From Amycolatopsis vastitatis (GTDB lineage Bacteria > Actinomycetota > Actinomycetes > Mycobacteriales > Pseudonocardiaceae), in contig NZ_NMUL01000064.1 of the NCBI RefSeq assembly GCF_002234595.1, positions 1 through 64,000 on the forward strand: DNA of 64,000 nucleotides. The letters run 5' to 3'. The stretch's first letter is position 1. Each line of letters starts with the position of its first letter. The notes under the pieces were generated by a model. It did not search any database, was not told the origin of the DNA, and worked only from the letters and a program-made list of their open reading frames with translations. The position numbers and the translations under genes are program-made. This document shows positions 1-7,990 of this stretch, piece by piece.

Positions 1-6
1 ACCTTC

Positions 7-54
7 CGTACGGCCCGTTAGGATAGCCAGTTGGCTGCCCTAGCGGGCCGTACG
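7..54. promoter_or_regulatory. Interrupted inverted repeat upstream of the first gene
   Basis: Arms at 7-22 and 39-54 are complementary over 16 positions with one mismatch (CGTACGGCCCGTTAGG against the reverse complement of CCTAGCGGGCCGTACG). A second small stem, AGCCA/TGGCT, sits inside at 25-29 and 32-36. The hexamer TAGGAT at 19-24, an actinobacterial -10-like box, lies inside the left arm. It could be an operator over the promoter of the next gene or the terminator of a gene outside the window; the sequence alone does not decide. Confidence 0.45.
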
Positions 55-95
55 CGTATGTCCAGAACAAGATTTTTTCCATGGCAGGAGGCCAG

Positions 96-2126
96 GTGTC
101 CGAGTTCGGTCGACGAGACTCAAGCGATGATGGGTCCGGCCGGTCGGCACGCCGGGACGAAGGCTCCCGGGGCCGGTCGGACGCACCCGGGGGAGACCGG
201 CGCGGAGCGCGGCAGGACCGCGGCGGCCGCGACAGTCACCAGGGACGGCCTCGCCGTGACGACCGCGGTGTCCGCGGCGGCGGCAAGCCCTTCCGCAGTG
301 GCGACGGTCCCCGCGACCGCGACCAGCGCGGAGGATACGCAGGTCAGGGCCGTGACAGCGGCCGCAGCTCCGGCGACCGCGACGACCGCCGCGGCGGCTA
401 CAGCAGCCGCGACTCCGGTGGACGGCCGGGCGGCAGCCGCTTCTCCGACGGTCCGAGCCGCTCCGGCGGCGGCCGCTACGAAGACCGGGGCGCCGGCCGA
501 TCGGGCAGCCGGTACGAGGACCGGGGCAACAGCCGCGCGGGCACCCGCAACGACAGCCCGGGCCGCGGCTCCGAGGACCGCGGCGGCCGGCCGCAGGGCA
601 AGTCGTCGTACGGCGACCGCAAGCCCCGCTGGGAGGACCGCGGCGGTTCCGCCCGCCGCGACGACGACCGGGGAAGCCGCCCGGGTGGCTTCCGTTCGGA
701 CGACCGCGGCCGCGGCGGACACGACCGTCGCGATGATGCCCGCGGTACTCGAACGGGTGGTTTCCGCTCCGACGACCGGGACCGTCGCGACGATTCGCGT
801 GGCGGACGCGGTGGCTACCAGCGGCGTGACGACGACCGCGGTCCCCGCACCGGCGGTTTCCGTTCGGACGACCGCGGCCGTCGTGATGACGACCGTGGTT
901 CCCGTACCGGCGGTTTCCGCTCCGACGACCGCGGCCGGGCCGGCAGCGACCGTCGCGAAGACTCGCGCGGCAGCTACCAGCGGCGCGACGACGACCGTGG
1001 TTCCCGCACCGGCGGGCCCCGTTCGGACGACCGCGGTCGCGGCGGCAGCGATCGCCGTGACGATTCGCGTGGTGAGCGCGGCGGCTATCAGCGGCGCGAC
1101 GACGACCGTGGCGCCCGCTCGGGTGGTTTCCGGTCCGACGACCGCGGCAGCCGTGACGATTCGCGTGGTGAGCGCGGCGGCTACCAGCGCCGTGACGATG
1201 ACCGCGGTTCCCGTACCGGCGGTTTCCGGTCCGACGACCGCCGTGACGACTCGCGCGGTGACCGTGGTGGCTCCCAGCGCCGGGACGACAGCCGTCCCGC
1301 CGCCCGGGACCACGGCGACCGCAAGGACCGCCGGGACGAGCGGCCGCGTCGCGACCCTCGCCCCAAGGTCGGTGCCCCGCTCGACGACGAGGCCCTCGCC
1401 AAGGAACTCCTCGAGGCGCCCGAACTGCCCGAAGACGTCGAGTTCTCCGACCTCGACGAGGACGCTCGCCGCGAGCTGCGGACCCTGCCGAAGGGGCTGG
1501 CGGAGACCGTCGGGAAGCACCTCGTCGCCGCCGGTGGCCTGATCGACAGCGACCCCGAGGCCGCCCTCGAGCACGCCAAGTACGCCAAGGCCAAGGCCTC
1601 GCGCGTCCCGATCGTCCGCGAAGCCCTCGGGCTGGTTGCCTACCAGGTCGGCAACTGGTCGGAGGCTCTTTCCGAGCTGCGGGCCGTCCGGCGGATGACC
1701 CGCACCGACGACCACATCGCGGTCATCGCCGACGCCGAGCGTGCGCTCGGGCGCCCCGAGCGGGCCCTCGACCTCGCGAAGGAGGTCGACACCGCGAAGC
1801 TGGCGAAGGCCACTCAGGTCGAGCTCGCGATCGTCGCGGCCGGCGCCCGGCGGGATCTCGGGCAGATCGACGCCGCCGTGGTGTCGCTGCAGGGTGACGA
1901 CCTCAAGCCGGAAAAGCGCGACCCGTGGAGCGCGCGGCTCTTCTACGCCTACGCCGACAACCTCGTCGCCGCCGGGCGCAAGGAAGAGGCCGTCCGCTGG
2001 TTCCTCAACGCCGCCGAGGCCGACGCCGAGGACGAGACCGACGCCGCCGAGCGGGCCGCGGATCTGTCGAACGAGAACACCGCCGAGACCACCGACGACA
2101 AGGACACCGAAGCGACCGATGAGTGA
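96..2126 (+). CDS. Arg/Gly/Asp-repeat protein with C-terminal TPR-like domain (Rv1691-type)
   Basis: A protein of about 676 residues in two halves. Residues 1 to about 400 are low complexity: imperfect repeats of R-R-D-D-D-R-G, S-R-T-G-G-F-R-S-D-D-R and G-Y-Q-R-R, predicted disordered and rich in both Arg and Asp. The last 270 residues are helical and TPR-like (EALGLVAYQVGNWSEALSELR, ALGRPERALDLAKEVD), as in Rv1691 at the same place in mycobacteria. RGG-type tails elsewhere bind RNA, so an RNA-linked scaffold is an inference. GTG at 96 is chosen because AGGAGG lies at 86-91; an ATG at 81 would put that site inside the gene. It overlaps the next gene by 8 nt, which suggests an operon. Confidence 0.75.
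   Translation: MSEFGRRDSSDDGSGRSARRDEGSRGRSDAPGGDRRGARQDRGGRDSHQGRPRRDDRGVRGGGKPFRSGDGPRDRDQRGGYAGQGRDSGRSSGDRDDRRGGYSSRDSGGRPGGSRFSDGPSRSGGGRYEDRGAGRSGSRYEDRGNSRAGTRNDSPGRGSEDRGGRPQGKSSYGDRKPRWEDRGGSARRDDDRGSRPGGFRSDDRGRGGHDRRDDARGTRTGGFRSDDRDRRDDSRGGRGGYQRRDDDRGPRTGGFRSDDRGRRDDDRGSRTGGFRSDDRGRAGSDRREDSRGSYQRRDDDRGSRTGGPRSDDRGRGGSDRRDDSRGERGGYQRRDDDRGARSGGFRSDDRGSRDDSRGERGGYQRRDDDRGSRTGGFRSDDRRDDSRGDRGGSQRRDDSRPAARDHGDRKDRRDERPRRDPRPKVGAPLDDEALAKELLEAPELPEDVEFSDLDEDARRELRTLPKGLAETVGKHLVAAGGLIDSDPEAALEHAKYAKAKASRVPIVREALGLVAYQVGNWSEALSELRAVRRMTRTDDHIAVIADAERALGRPERALDLAKEVDTAKLAKATQVELAIVAAGARRDLGQIDAAVVSLQGDDLKPEKRDPWSARLFYAYADNLVAAGRKEEAVRWFLNAAEADAEDETDAAERAADLSNENTAETTDDKDTEATDE
655..1290. 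repeat. Tandem imperfect repeats encoding RDDDRG/RTGGFRSDDRG units
   Basis: The stretch repeats at both DNA and protein level. Near-identical blocks such as GACGACCGTGGTTCCCG, GGCGGTTTCCG and CGTGACGATTCGCGTGGTG recur every roughly 60-110 bases, encoding alternating R-R-D-D-D-R-G and G-G-F-R-S-D-D-R-G units. The array is prone to length change by slippage. It also explains the long open frames seen in the other readings of this region. Confidence 0.75.
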
Positions 2127-3084
2127 CGCCCTGCTCGCGGCCTACGACGCGGTCCTGTTCGACCTCGACGGCACCGTCTACCACGGCACCCGGGTCATCC
2201 CGGGTGCCCCGGAGACGGTGCGGGCCGCGCGGGAGCACGGCACGCCCGTCCGCTTCGTCACGAACAACGCTTCCAAGGCACCGGACGAGGTCGTCGCGCA
2301 CCTCACCGACCTCGGCATGCCGGCCGAGGTCGGCGAGGTGCACACCAGCGCCCAAGCTGGTGTCGTCCTGCTGAAGGAACGGCTCGAGGCCGGCGCCGAA
2401 GTCCTCGTCGTCGGCACCGAATCGCTCGCCGCCGAGGTCGCCCAGGCCGGGCTGAAGCCGGTGCGGGAGAACGGCGACGACGTCCGCGCCGTCGTGCAGG
2501 GGCACTCGCCCGACAACACGTGGGCCGCGCTGGCCGAGGCCTGCCTCGCCATCCGCGCCGGCGCGCTGTGGGTGGCCTGCAACGTCGACGCGACGCTGCC
2601 CAGCGAGCGTGGCCTGCTGCCCGGGAACGGCTCGATGGTCGCCGCCTTGCGCACTGCCACCGACGTCGAACCGCTGGTTGCCGGGAAACCGGAACCGCTG
2701 CTGTTCGAGACCGCGGCGCGGTCGGCGGGTGCGGAACGGCCGCTGGTCGTCGGCGACCGGCTCGACACCGACATCGCCGGCGCGGTCGCCGCGGGCATCG
2801 ACTCCCTCGTCGTCCTGTCCGGGGTCGCGACGCCGAAACAGCTGATCGAGGCGGGCCCCGCCGAGCGCGGCACCTACCTCGCCGCCGACCTCACCGCGCT
2901 CACCAGCAACCCCGAGGACCTGCGGATCGGGCCACGCCCGGGCTGGTCGGTCAAGGCCGAGGACGGCGTCCTGTCCGTGACCGGCGAAGGTGACGACCTG
3001 GACCTGCTCCGCGCGCTGTGCCACACGGCCTGGGAGACCGGCGTCACCGAACTCGGCGAGCGAGCCAAAGCGAAACTGTCCTGA
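2119..3084 (+). CDS. HAD-family phosphatase, glycerol-3-phosphate phosphatase-like (Rv1692-type)
   Basis: 321 residues, HAD superfamily subclass IIA. Motif I is F-D15-L-D17-G-T (nucleophile and acid/base), motif II is in FVTNNASK, the Lys of motif III is in VAGKPEP, and motif IV is VGDRLDTDI. After the core, residues about 270-321 form a small extra domain, as in Rv1692, where a GNAT-like tail follows the phosphatase. Rv1692 dephosphorylates glycerol 3-phosphate in lipid polar-head recycling; the same role here is inferred from motifs, tail and gene order. ATG at 2119 overlaps the end of the TPR gene by 8 nt. Confidence 0.85.
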   Translation: MSDALLAAYDAVLFDLDGTVYHGTRVIPGAPETVRAAREHGTPVRFVTNNASKAPDEVVAHLTDLGMPAEVGEVHTSAQAGVVLLKERLEAGAEVLVVGTESLAAEVAQAGLKPVRENGDDVRAVVQGHSPDNTWAALAEACLAIRAGALWVACNVDATLPSERGLLPGNGSMVAALRTATDVEPLVAGKPEPLLFETAARSAGAERPLVVGDRLDTDIAGAVAAGIDSLVVLSGVATPKQLIEAGPAERGTYLAADLTALTSNPEDLRIGPRPGWSVKAEDGVLSVTGEGDDLDLLRALCHTAWETGVTELGERAKAKLS

Positions 3085-3101
3085 CTGATACCGTTTGCAC
3101 T

Positions 3102-3302
3102 GTGCAGGACCACCACCCCTACCCCGTCCCAGGCCCGCCGCCCGGTTCGTTCTCGCAGCAGACCGACCCGCGCGCGGGCATCGACGAAGCCGTCGCCGGG
3201 CTGGACGACCTGGACGCGCTGCCGCTCGCGGAGCACGTCGAGCGCTTCGACGCCGTGCACACCGAGCTGACGGTCGCCCTGTCCAGCATCGACAAGGTCT
3301 GA
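3102..3302 (+). CDS. Small conserved hypothetical protein (Rv1693 position)
   Basis: 66 residues from GTG at 3102. Residues 1-20 are Pro-rich; the rest is acidic and helical (DEAVAGLDDLDALPLAEHVERFD), with no membrane segment or signal peptide. It starts 17 nt after the phosphatase and ends 5 nt before tlyA, so it is almost certainly co-transcribed. Mycobacteria have an uncharacterised small gene at the same place. Function unknown. Confidence 0.6.
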   Translation: MQDHHPYPVPGPPPGSFSQQTDPRAGIDEAVAGLDDLDALPLAEHVERFDAVHTELTVALSSIDKV

Positions 3303-3307
3303 TCGGC

Positions 3308-4135
3308 GTGCCCAAGCGGGCCCGCCTCGACGCGGAACTGGTCCGGCGCGGCCTCGCGCGGTCGCGCGAGCAGGCCTCGGCCCTGATCACCGGCGGCAAG
3401 GTCACCGTCCGCGGCATGGTCGCGTCCAAGCCCGCCACCGGCGTGGAATCCGACGCTCCGATCGTCGTCAAGGACGAGGACGACCCCGGCTGGGCCTCCC
3501 GCGGCGCGCACAAGCTCCTCGGCGCCCTGGAGGCGTTCACGGGCCTGAGCGTCGAGGGCAAGCGCTGCCTCGACGCCGGCGCGTCCACCGGTGGCTTCAC
3601 CGACGTCCTGCTCCGGAACGGCGCCGCGACCGTGATCGCCGCCGACGTCGGGCGTGGCCTGCTCGACTGGCGGATCCGCACCGACGAACGGGTCGTGGTC
3701 ATGGATCGCACCAACGTTCGCAACCTCACCCCCGAAGACCTCGGCGGGCAGGTCGACGTCGTCGTCGGCGATCTCTCGTTCATCTCGCTCAAGCTCGTGC
3801 TGCCCGCGCTCGCCGCCTGCGCGCGCGAAGGCGCCGACCTGGTGCCGATGGTGAAACCGCAGTTCGAAGTCGGCAAGGACCGCATCGGCAGCGGGGGAGT
3901 CGTCCGCGACCCCGAACTGCGCGCCGAATCCGTGCTCACCGTCATCGACGAGGCCGCGAAACTCGGGCTCGCGCTGCGCGGGGTGACGGCGAGCCCGCTG
4001 CCCGGGCCGTCGGGGAACGTCGAGTACTTCGTCTGGCTCACCAAACAAAACGTGGCCGAGTCCACTGTGGACGCGGTAGACAGGTCTGAGGCCGAGCGGC
4101 TCGTCCGAACCGCCGTCGAGGAAGGGCCCGCATGA
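3308..4135 (+). CDS. tlyA: 16S/23S rRNA (cytidine-2'-O)-methyltransferase TlyA
   Basis: 275 residues. An N-terminal S4 RNA-binding domain (about 1-60: RLDAELVRRGLARSREQAS, then GGKVTVRG) is followed by an FtsJ/RrmJ-like Rossmann fold with SAM motif LDAGASTGGFTDVLL and the catalytic-type stretch VVGDLSFISLK, ending in VKPQFEVGK. TlyA methylates 2'-hydroxyls of C1409 in 16S and C1920 in 23S rRNA, and its loss gives capreomycin/viomycin resistance in mycobacteria. GTG at 3308 matches the usual short start before the S4 domain. The stop overlaps nadK by 4 nt (ATGA). Confidence 0.93.
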   Translation: MPKRARLDAELVRRGLARSREQASALITGGKVTVRGMVASKPATGVESDAPIVVKDEDDPGWASRGAHKLLGALEAFTGLSVEGKRCLDAGASTGGFTDVLLRNGAATVIAADVGRGLLDWRIRTDERVVVMDRTNVRNLTPEDLGGQVDVVVGDLSFISLKLVLPALAACAREGADLVPMVKPQFEVGKDRIGSGGVVRDPELRAESVLTVIDEAAKLGLALRGVTASPLPGPSGNVEYFVWLTKQNVAESTVDAVDRSEAERLVRTAVEEGPA

Positions 4136-5058
4136 CCACCGAACGTGAAGTGCTCCTCATGGTGCACCCCGATCGCGAAGCGACAGGCGAGGCCGCGCGC
4201 GAGGTTTCGGCGCGCTTCGCCAAGGCAGGCATCCGGATCCGGGTGATCGAGGAGGATGTCTGCGCGCTGATCAACCCGGACGAGCACGGCGTCGGCTCGA
4301 GGTGCACCGTCGTCGCCCAGGGCGACAACCCCGCCGAAGGCGTCGAGCTGGTCTTCGTCCTCGGCGGCGACGGCACGCTGCTGCGCGCGGCCGAGGTGGC
4401 CCGCCCGGCCGGGGTGCCCGTGCTCGGCGTGAACCTCGGACGCGTCGGCTTCCTCGCCGAGGCAGACTCGGACGCGCTGGCCGACACCGTGCAGCGCGTC
4501 GTCGACGGCGACTACCAGGTCGAAGAGCGGATGACGATCGACGTCACGGTCACCCACGCCGGCGAAGAGGTCGCCCGCACCTGGGCGCTCAACGAAGCCA
4601 GCGTGGAGAAGAGCACCCGCGAACGAGTCTTGGACGCGCTGATCGAGGTCGACGGCCGCCCGGTGTCCGCGTTCGGCTGCGACGGTGTGCTGTGCGCCAC
4701 ACCGACCGGTTCGACGGCGTACGCGTTCTCGGCGGGCGGCCCGATCATCTGGCCGGACGTCCAGGCGCTGCTGGTGGTGCCGAGCAACGCGCACGCGATG
4801 TTCTCGCGCCCGCTGGTCGTCTCCCGCGACTCGGTGATCACCGTCGGGATCGACCCGGACGGCTCACCCGCGGTCCTGACCTGCGACGGGACCCGGCCCC
4901 TCGACCTGCTGCCGGGCGCGCGGGTGCGCGTGACCTGCGGCAAGACGCCGGTGCGGCTGGTCCGGCTGTGGGACGGGCCGTTCACGGACCGCCTGGTCCA
5001 GAAGTTCTCGCTGCCGGTGACGAGCTGGCGCGAGCGGCACGCGCGCCCCGTGGAGTAA
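4132..5058 (+). CDS. nadK: NAD kinase
   Basis: 308 residues. It phosphorylates NAD+ to NADP+ in the cytoplasm, using ATP or polyphosphate in actinobacteria. The diagnostic GGDGT motif is at residues 78-82, followed by LLRAAE; the second conserved block, TPTGSTAYAFSAGGPI, is complete. Length equals that of mycobacterial PpnK. The start overlaps the tlyA stop by 4 nt, as expected for translational coupling in the tlyA-nadK-recN cluster. Confidence 0.95.
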   Translation: MTTEREVLLMVHPDREATGEAAREVSARFAKAGIRIRVIEEDVCALINPDEHGVGSRCTVVAQGDNPAEGVELVFVLGGDGTLLRAAEVARPAGVPVLGVNLGRVGFLAEADSDALADTVQRVVDGDYQVEERMTIDVTVTHAGEEVARTWALNEASVEKSTRERVLDALIEVDGRPVSAFGCDGVLCATPTGSTAYAFSAGGPIIWPDVQALLVVPSNAHAMFSRPLVVSRDSVITVGIDPDGSPAVLTCDGTRPLDLLPGARVRVTCGKTPVRLVRLWDGPFTDRLVQKFSLPVTSWRERHARPVE

Positions 5059-5148
5059 CTCCCGCTCAACGCTTTGTTCGAACATATCGGCGACTCGCCG
5101 GGCTCCCGCGCGCGCAGAGTGTCGGTGGGGGCCGCTACGGTAGGCGGC

Positions 5149-6927
5149 GTGCTGGCCGAGATGCGCATCCAGGGCCTCGGAGTCATCGAGGACGCCCTGC
5201 TGGAACTGCACGCGGGCTTCACCGTCGTGACCGGTGAGACGGGTGCCGGTAAGACCATGGTCGTCACCGGGCTGCACCTGCTGTCCGGGGGCCGCGCCGA
5301 GGTGTCCAAGGTCCGGACGGGAATGCTCAAGGCGTTCGTCGAAGGGCGGTTCACCTACTCCGGCGTCGAAGGCGCCGAGCGGATCGTCACCGATTCGGGC
5401 GCGGACGTGGACGAAGACGGCAGTGTGATCGCGCTGCGCGCGGTTGCCGTCGACGGGCGGTCCCGGGCCCACCTGGGCGGCCGGTCCGTGCCGGTCGGGG
5501 TGCTCGCGGAGCTGTCCGAGCAGCTCATCGCGGTGCACGGGCAGAACGACCAGCTGCGGCTGCTGCGCCCGGCCGAGCAGCGCGCGGTGATCGACCGGTT
5601 CGCCGGCGACGCGGTGGCGAAACCGCTGGCCGCGTACCAGGAAATCCGGTCCGAGTGGCTGGCGGTGATCGCCGAGCTGACCGAGCGGTCGACCCGTTCG
5701 CGGGAGATGGCCCAGCAGGCCGACCTGCTCAAGCACGGCCTCACCGAGATCGACGCCGTCGCGCCGGAGCCGGGCGAGGACGCCGAGCTCACCGCGCAGA
5801 TCAAGCGGCTCGCGGCGGTCGACGAGCTGCGCGCGGCCGCCACCGAGGCGCACGTCGCCGTGTCGGGCTCGCCGGAGGGCGACCCGGACGCCCCGGGCGC
5901 GGCCGGCCTGGTGTCGGAAGCGCTGCGGCGGCTGTCCACGTCCGAAGACGCCGTGCTGCGCGAACTGGCGCCGCGGCTGGAGGAGGCGTCGGTGCTGCTC
6001 GCCGACGTCGGCGCCGAGCTGGGCAGCTACGTCGAGACGCTGGACGCCGACCCGGCGCTGCTGGAGAAGGTCCTGGCCCGCCAGGCCGACCTCAAGCGGC
6101 TGACCCGCAAGTACGCCGCGGACGTCGACGGCGTGCTCGCCTGGGCCGACGACGCCCGGCGCCGGCTGGAAACCATGGACACGTCGGAGGAGGCGCTCGC
6201 CGAGCTCGCCCTGCGGCGCGACCAGCTCGCGATCCAGCTCGCCGCGCACGCCGTCGAGGTGTCGGCAGCTCGCGTCGACGCTGCGGCATCGCTGGCCGCC
6301 GAGATCACCCGCGAGCTGTCCGGCCTGGCGATGGGCCAGGCCGCGATCGAGGTGACGGTCGAGCAGCGCCCCGCCGAGCACGGTGACACGCACGCCCTGA
6401 CCATCGACGGCCGCGCGGTGCACGCGGGCTCCGACGGCGTCGACGACGTCGAGCTGCTGCTGCGCGCCCACGACGGCGCGCCGCCGCTGCCGGTCCACAA
6501 GGCCGCCTCGGGTGGTGAGCTGTCGCGGGTGATGTTGGCCATCGAGGTGGTCCTCGCGCACGCGGACACGGTCCAGACGCTGGTGTTCGACGAGGTCGAC
6601 GCCGGCGTCGGCGGCCGCGCGGCGGTCGAGATCGGACGGCGGCTGGCCCGGCTGGCCCGCACCCACCAAGTCCTCGTCGTCACGCACCTGCCGCAGGTCG
6701 CGGCGTTCGCCGACCAGCACCTGGTGGTGGACAAGGGCCACACCGGCGGGGTCACGCGCAGTGGCGTGAAGAACCTGAGCCAGACCGAGCGGGTCTCGGA
6801 GCTGGCGCGGATGCTCGCCGGCATGGACAACGAGACGGGCCGGGCGCACGCCGAGGAACTGCTGGCCACCGCGGAGAAGGACAAGGCCGAGTTCGTGCCG
6901 AAGCGGAAGCGCGCCAAGAAAAAGTAG
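5149..6927 (+). CDS. recN: DNA repair protein RecN
   Basis: 592 residues, SMC-like ATPase acting in double-strand break repair. Walker A GETGAGKT is at residues 29-36. A central region of about 150-430 is rich in heptad-like Leu/Ala/Glu, consistent with a short coiled-coil arm. The C-terminal ABC signature SGGELSRVMLA precedes Walker B LVFDEVD (D481). GTG at 5149 gives an N-terminus (MLAEMRIQGLGVIE) that matches other RecN proteins; the ATG four codons later is less likely. The 90 nt after nadK may hold its own promoter. Confidence 0.93.
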   Translation: MLAEMRIQGLGVIEDALLELHAGFTVVTGETGAGKTMVVTGLHLLSGGRAEVSKVRTGMLKAFVEGRFTYSGVEGAERIVTDSGADVDEDGSVIALRAVAVDGRSRAHLGGRSVPVGVLAELSEQLIAVHGQNDQLRLLRPAEQRAVIDRFAGDAVAKPLAAYQEIRSEWLAVIAELTERSTRSREMAQQADLLKHGLTEIDAVAPEPGEDAELTAQIKRLAAVDELRAAATEAHVAVSGSPEGDPDAPGAAGLVSEALRRLSTSEDAVLRELAPRLEEASVLLADVGAELGSYVETLDADPALLEKVLARQADLKRLTRKYAADVDGVLAWADDARRRLETMDTSEEALAELALRRDQLAIQLAAHAVEVSAARVDAAASLAAEITRELSGLAMGQAAIEVTVEQRPAEHGDTHALTIDGRAVHAGSDGVDDVELLLRAHDGAPPLPVHKAASGGELSRVMLAIEVVLAHADTVQTLVFDEVDAGVGGRAAVEIGRRLARLARTHQVLVVTHLPQVAAFADQHLVVDKGHTGGVTRSGVKNLSQTERVSELARMLAGMDNETGRAHAEELLATAEKDKAEFVPKRKRAKKK

Positions 6928-6997
6928 CTGCCGGGGAAATAGTCTTCGCGCGAACGGTTGTTGCTACGGCTGTTCGCCCGCGAAGAAAGGACCCCCG

Positions 6998-7990
6998 ATG
7001 CGCGCGGTGGTACTCCGAGAGCCCGGACCGGTCGAGAACCTGGAGCTGAAAGAACTCCCGCTCCCCGAGCCGAAGCCGGGCTGGGTCCGGATCGCCGTCA
7101 AGGCGTTCGGCCTCAACCGCTCCGAGCTGCACACCCGGCTCGGGCTGGCCGAAGGCGTGACGTTCCCGCGCGTGCCCGGCATCGAAGCCGTCGGCGTGGT
7201 CGACGAGGACCCCGACGGGGAGTTCACCCCCGGGCAGCAGGTCGCCACGATGATGGGCGGCATGGGCCGCACGTTCGACGGCGGCTACGCCGAATACACG
7301 CTGGTCCCGCGCGGCCAGGTCCTCCCGTTCCACAGCGACCTGCCGTGGGAGGTCATCGGCCAGGTCCCGGAGACGCTGCAGACCGCGTACGGCTCGCTCA
7401 CCACCGGCCTCGACCTCAAGAAGGGCCAGACCCTGCTGATCCGCGGCGGTACGTCCGCCCTCGGCTTCGCCACCGCGACGCTCGCTCGCGACCTCGGCGC
7501 CACCGTCTTCGCCACCACGCGGCAGAAGGACCGCCTGGACACCCTGGCCGAACACGGCGTCGACCACCCGCTCCTCGACGACGGCGACATCGCCGCGCAG
7601 GTCCGGAAGATCGTTCCGGACGGTGTCGACGCCGCCCTCGAACTCGTCGGGACGCCGACCCTGCCGGACACGCTGAAGGCCACGCGCGTGCACGGCACCG
7701 TCTGCTTCGCGGGCATGCTGTCCAACCAGTGGACGATCTCGAACTTCTATCCGATCGGCTACCTTCCCGCCGGCGTGCGGTTGACCGCTTATGGTGGTGA
7801 GGCGGACGACCTGCCCGTCTCCGTCCTCCAGCGCCACCTCGACCGGATCGCCGACGGCGAAGCGAGCCTCGGCCCGGCCAAGGTGTACGCGATGGACGAG
7901 ATCCGGCAGGCGCACGACGACCTGGAGCACAACCGGACGGCGGGCAAGCTCGTCGTGCTGACCGGCCGAGCGGAGGGAGCCGCCCCGTGA
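6998..7990 (+). CDS. MDR-superfamily oxidoreductase, quinone-oxidoreductase-like
   Basis: 330 residues. GroES-like N-terminal half and Rossmann half with the NADPH-binding stretch LLIRGGTSALGFATATLARDLG (about 146-167). The structural-zinc cysteine cluster and catalytic Cys/His of zinc alcohol dehydrogenases are absent, so it belongs with zinc-independent quinone or enone reductases. Substrate unknown. AGAAAGGA precedes ATG 6998. It interrupts the recN-steA synteny known from mycobacteria and overlaps the next gene by 4 nt, forming a two-gene insertion. Confidence 0.82.
   Translation: MRAVVLREPGPVENLELKELPLPEPKPGWVRIAVKAFGLNRSELHTRLGLAEGVTFPRVPGIEAVGVVDEDPDGEFTPGQQVATMMGGMGRTFDGGYAEYTLVPRGQVLPFHSDLPWEVIGQVPETLQTAYGSLTTGLDLKKGQTLLIRGGTSALGFATATLARDLGATVFATTRQKDRLDTLAEHGVDHPLLDDGDIAAQVRKIVPDGVDAALELVGTPTLPDTLKATRVHGTVCFAGMLSNQWTISNFYPIGYLPAGVRLTAYGGEADDLPVSVLQRHLDRIADGEASLGPAKVYAMDEIRQAHDDLEHNRTAGKLVVLTGRAEGAAP

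Noticed and set aside
31..1715. Long Ala/Thr/Val-rich frames in the other plus frame and on the minus strand over the repeat gene
   Set aside because: Frame-shifted readings of the tandem repeat. The AGGAGG site and the folded C-terminal half belong to the frame starting at 96.
2005..4794. 929-codon minus-strand frame across the phosphatase, tlyA and nadK
   Set aside because: It runs opposite four recognisable genes and gives low-complexity protein with no known motif; caused by G/C third-position bias.
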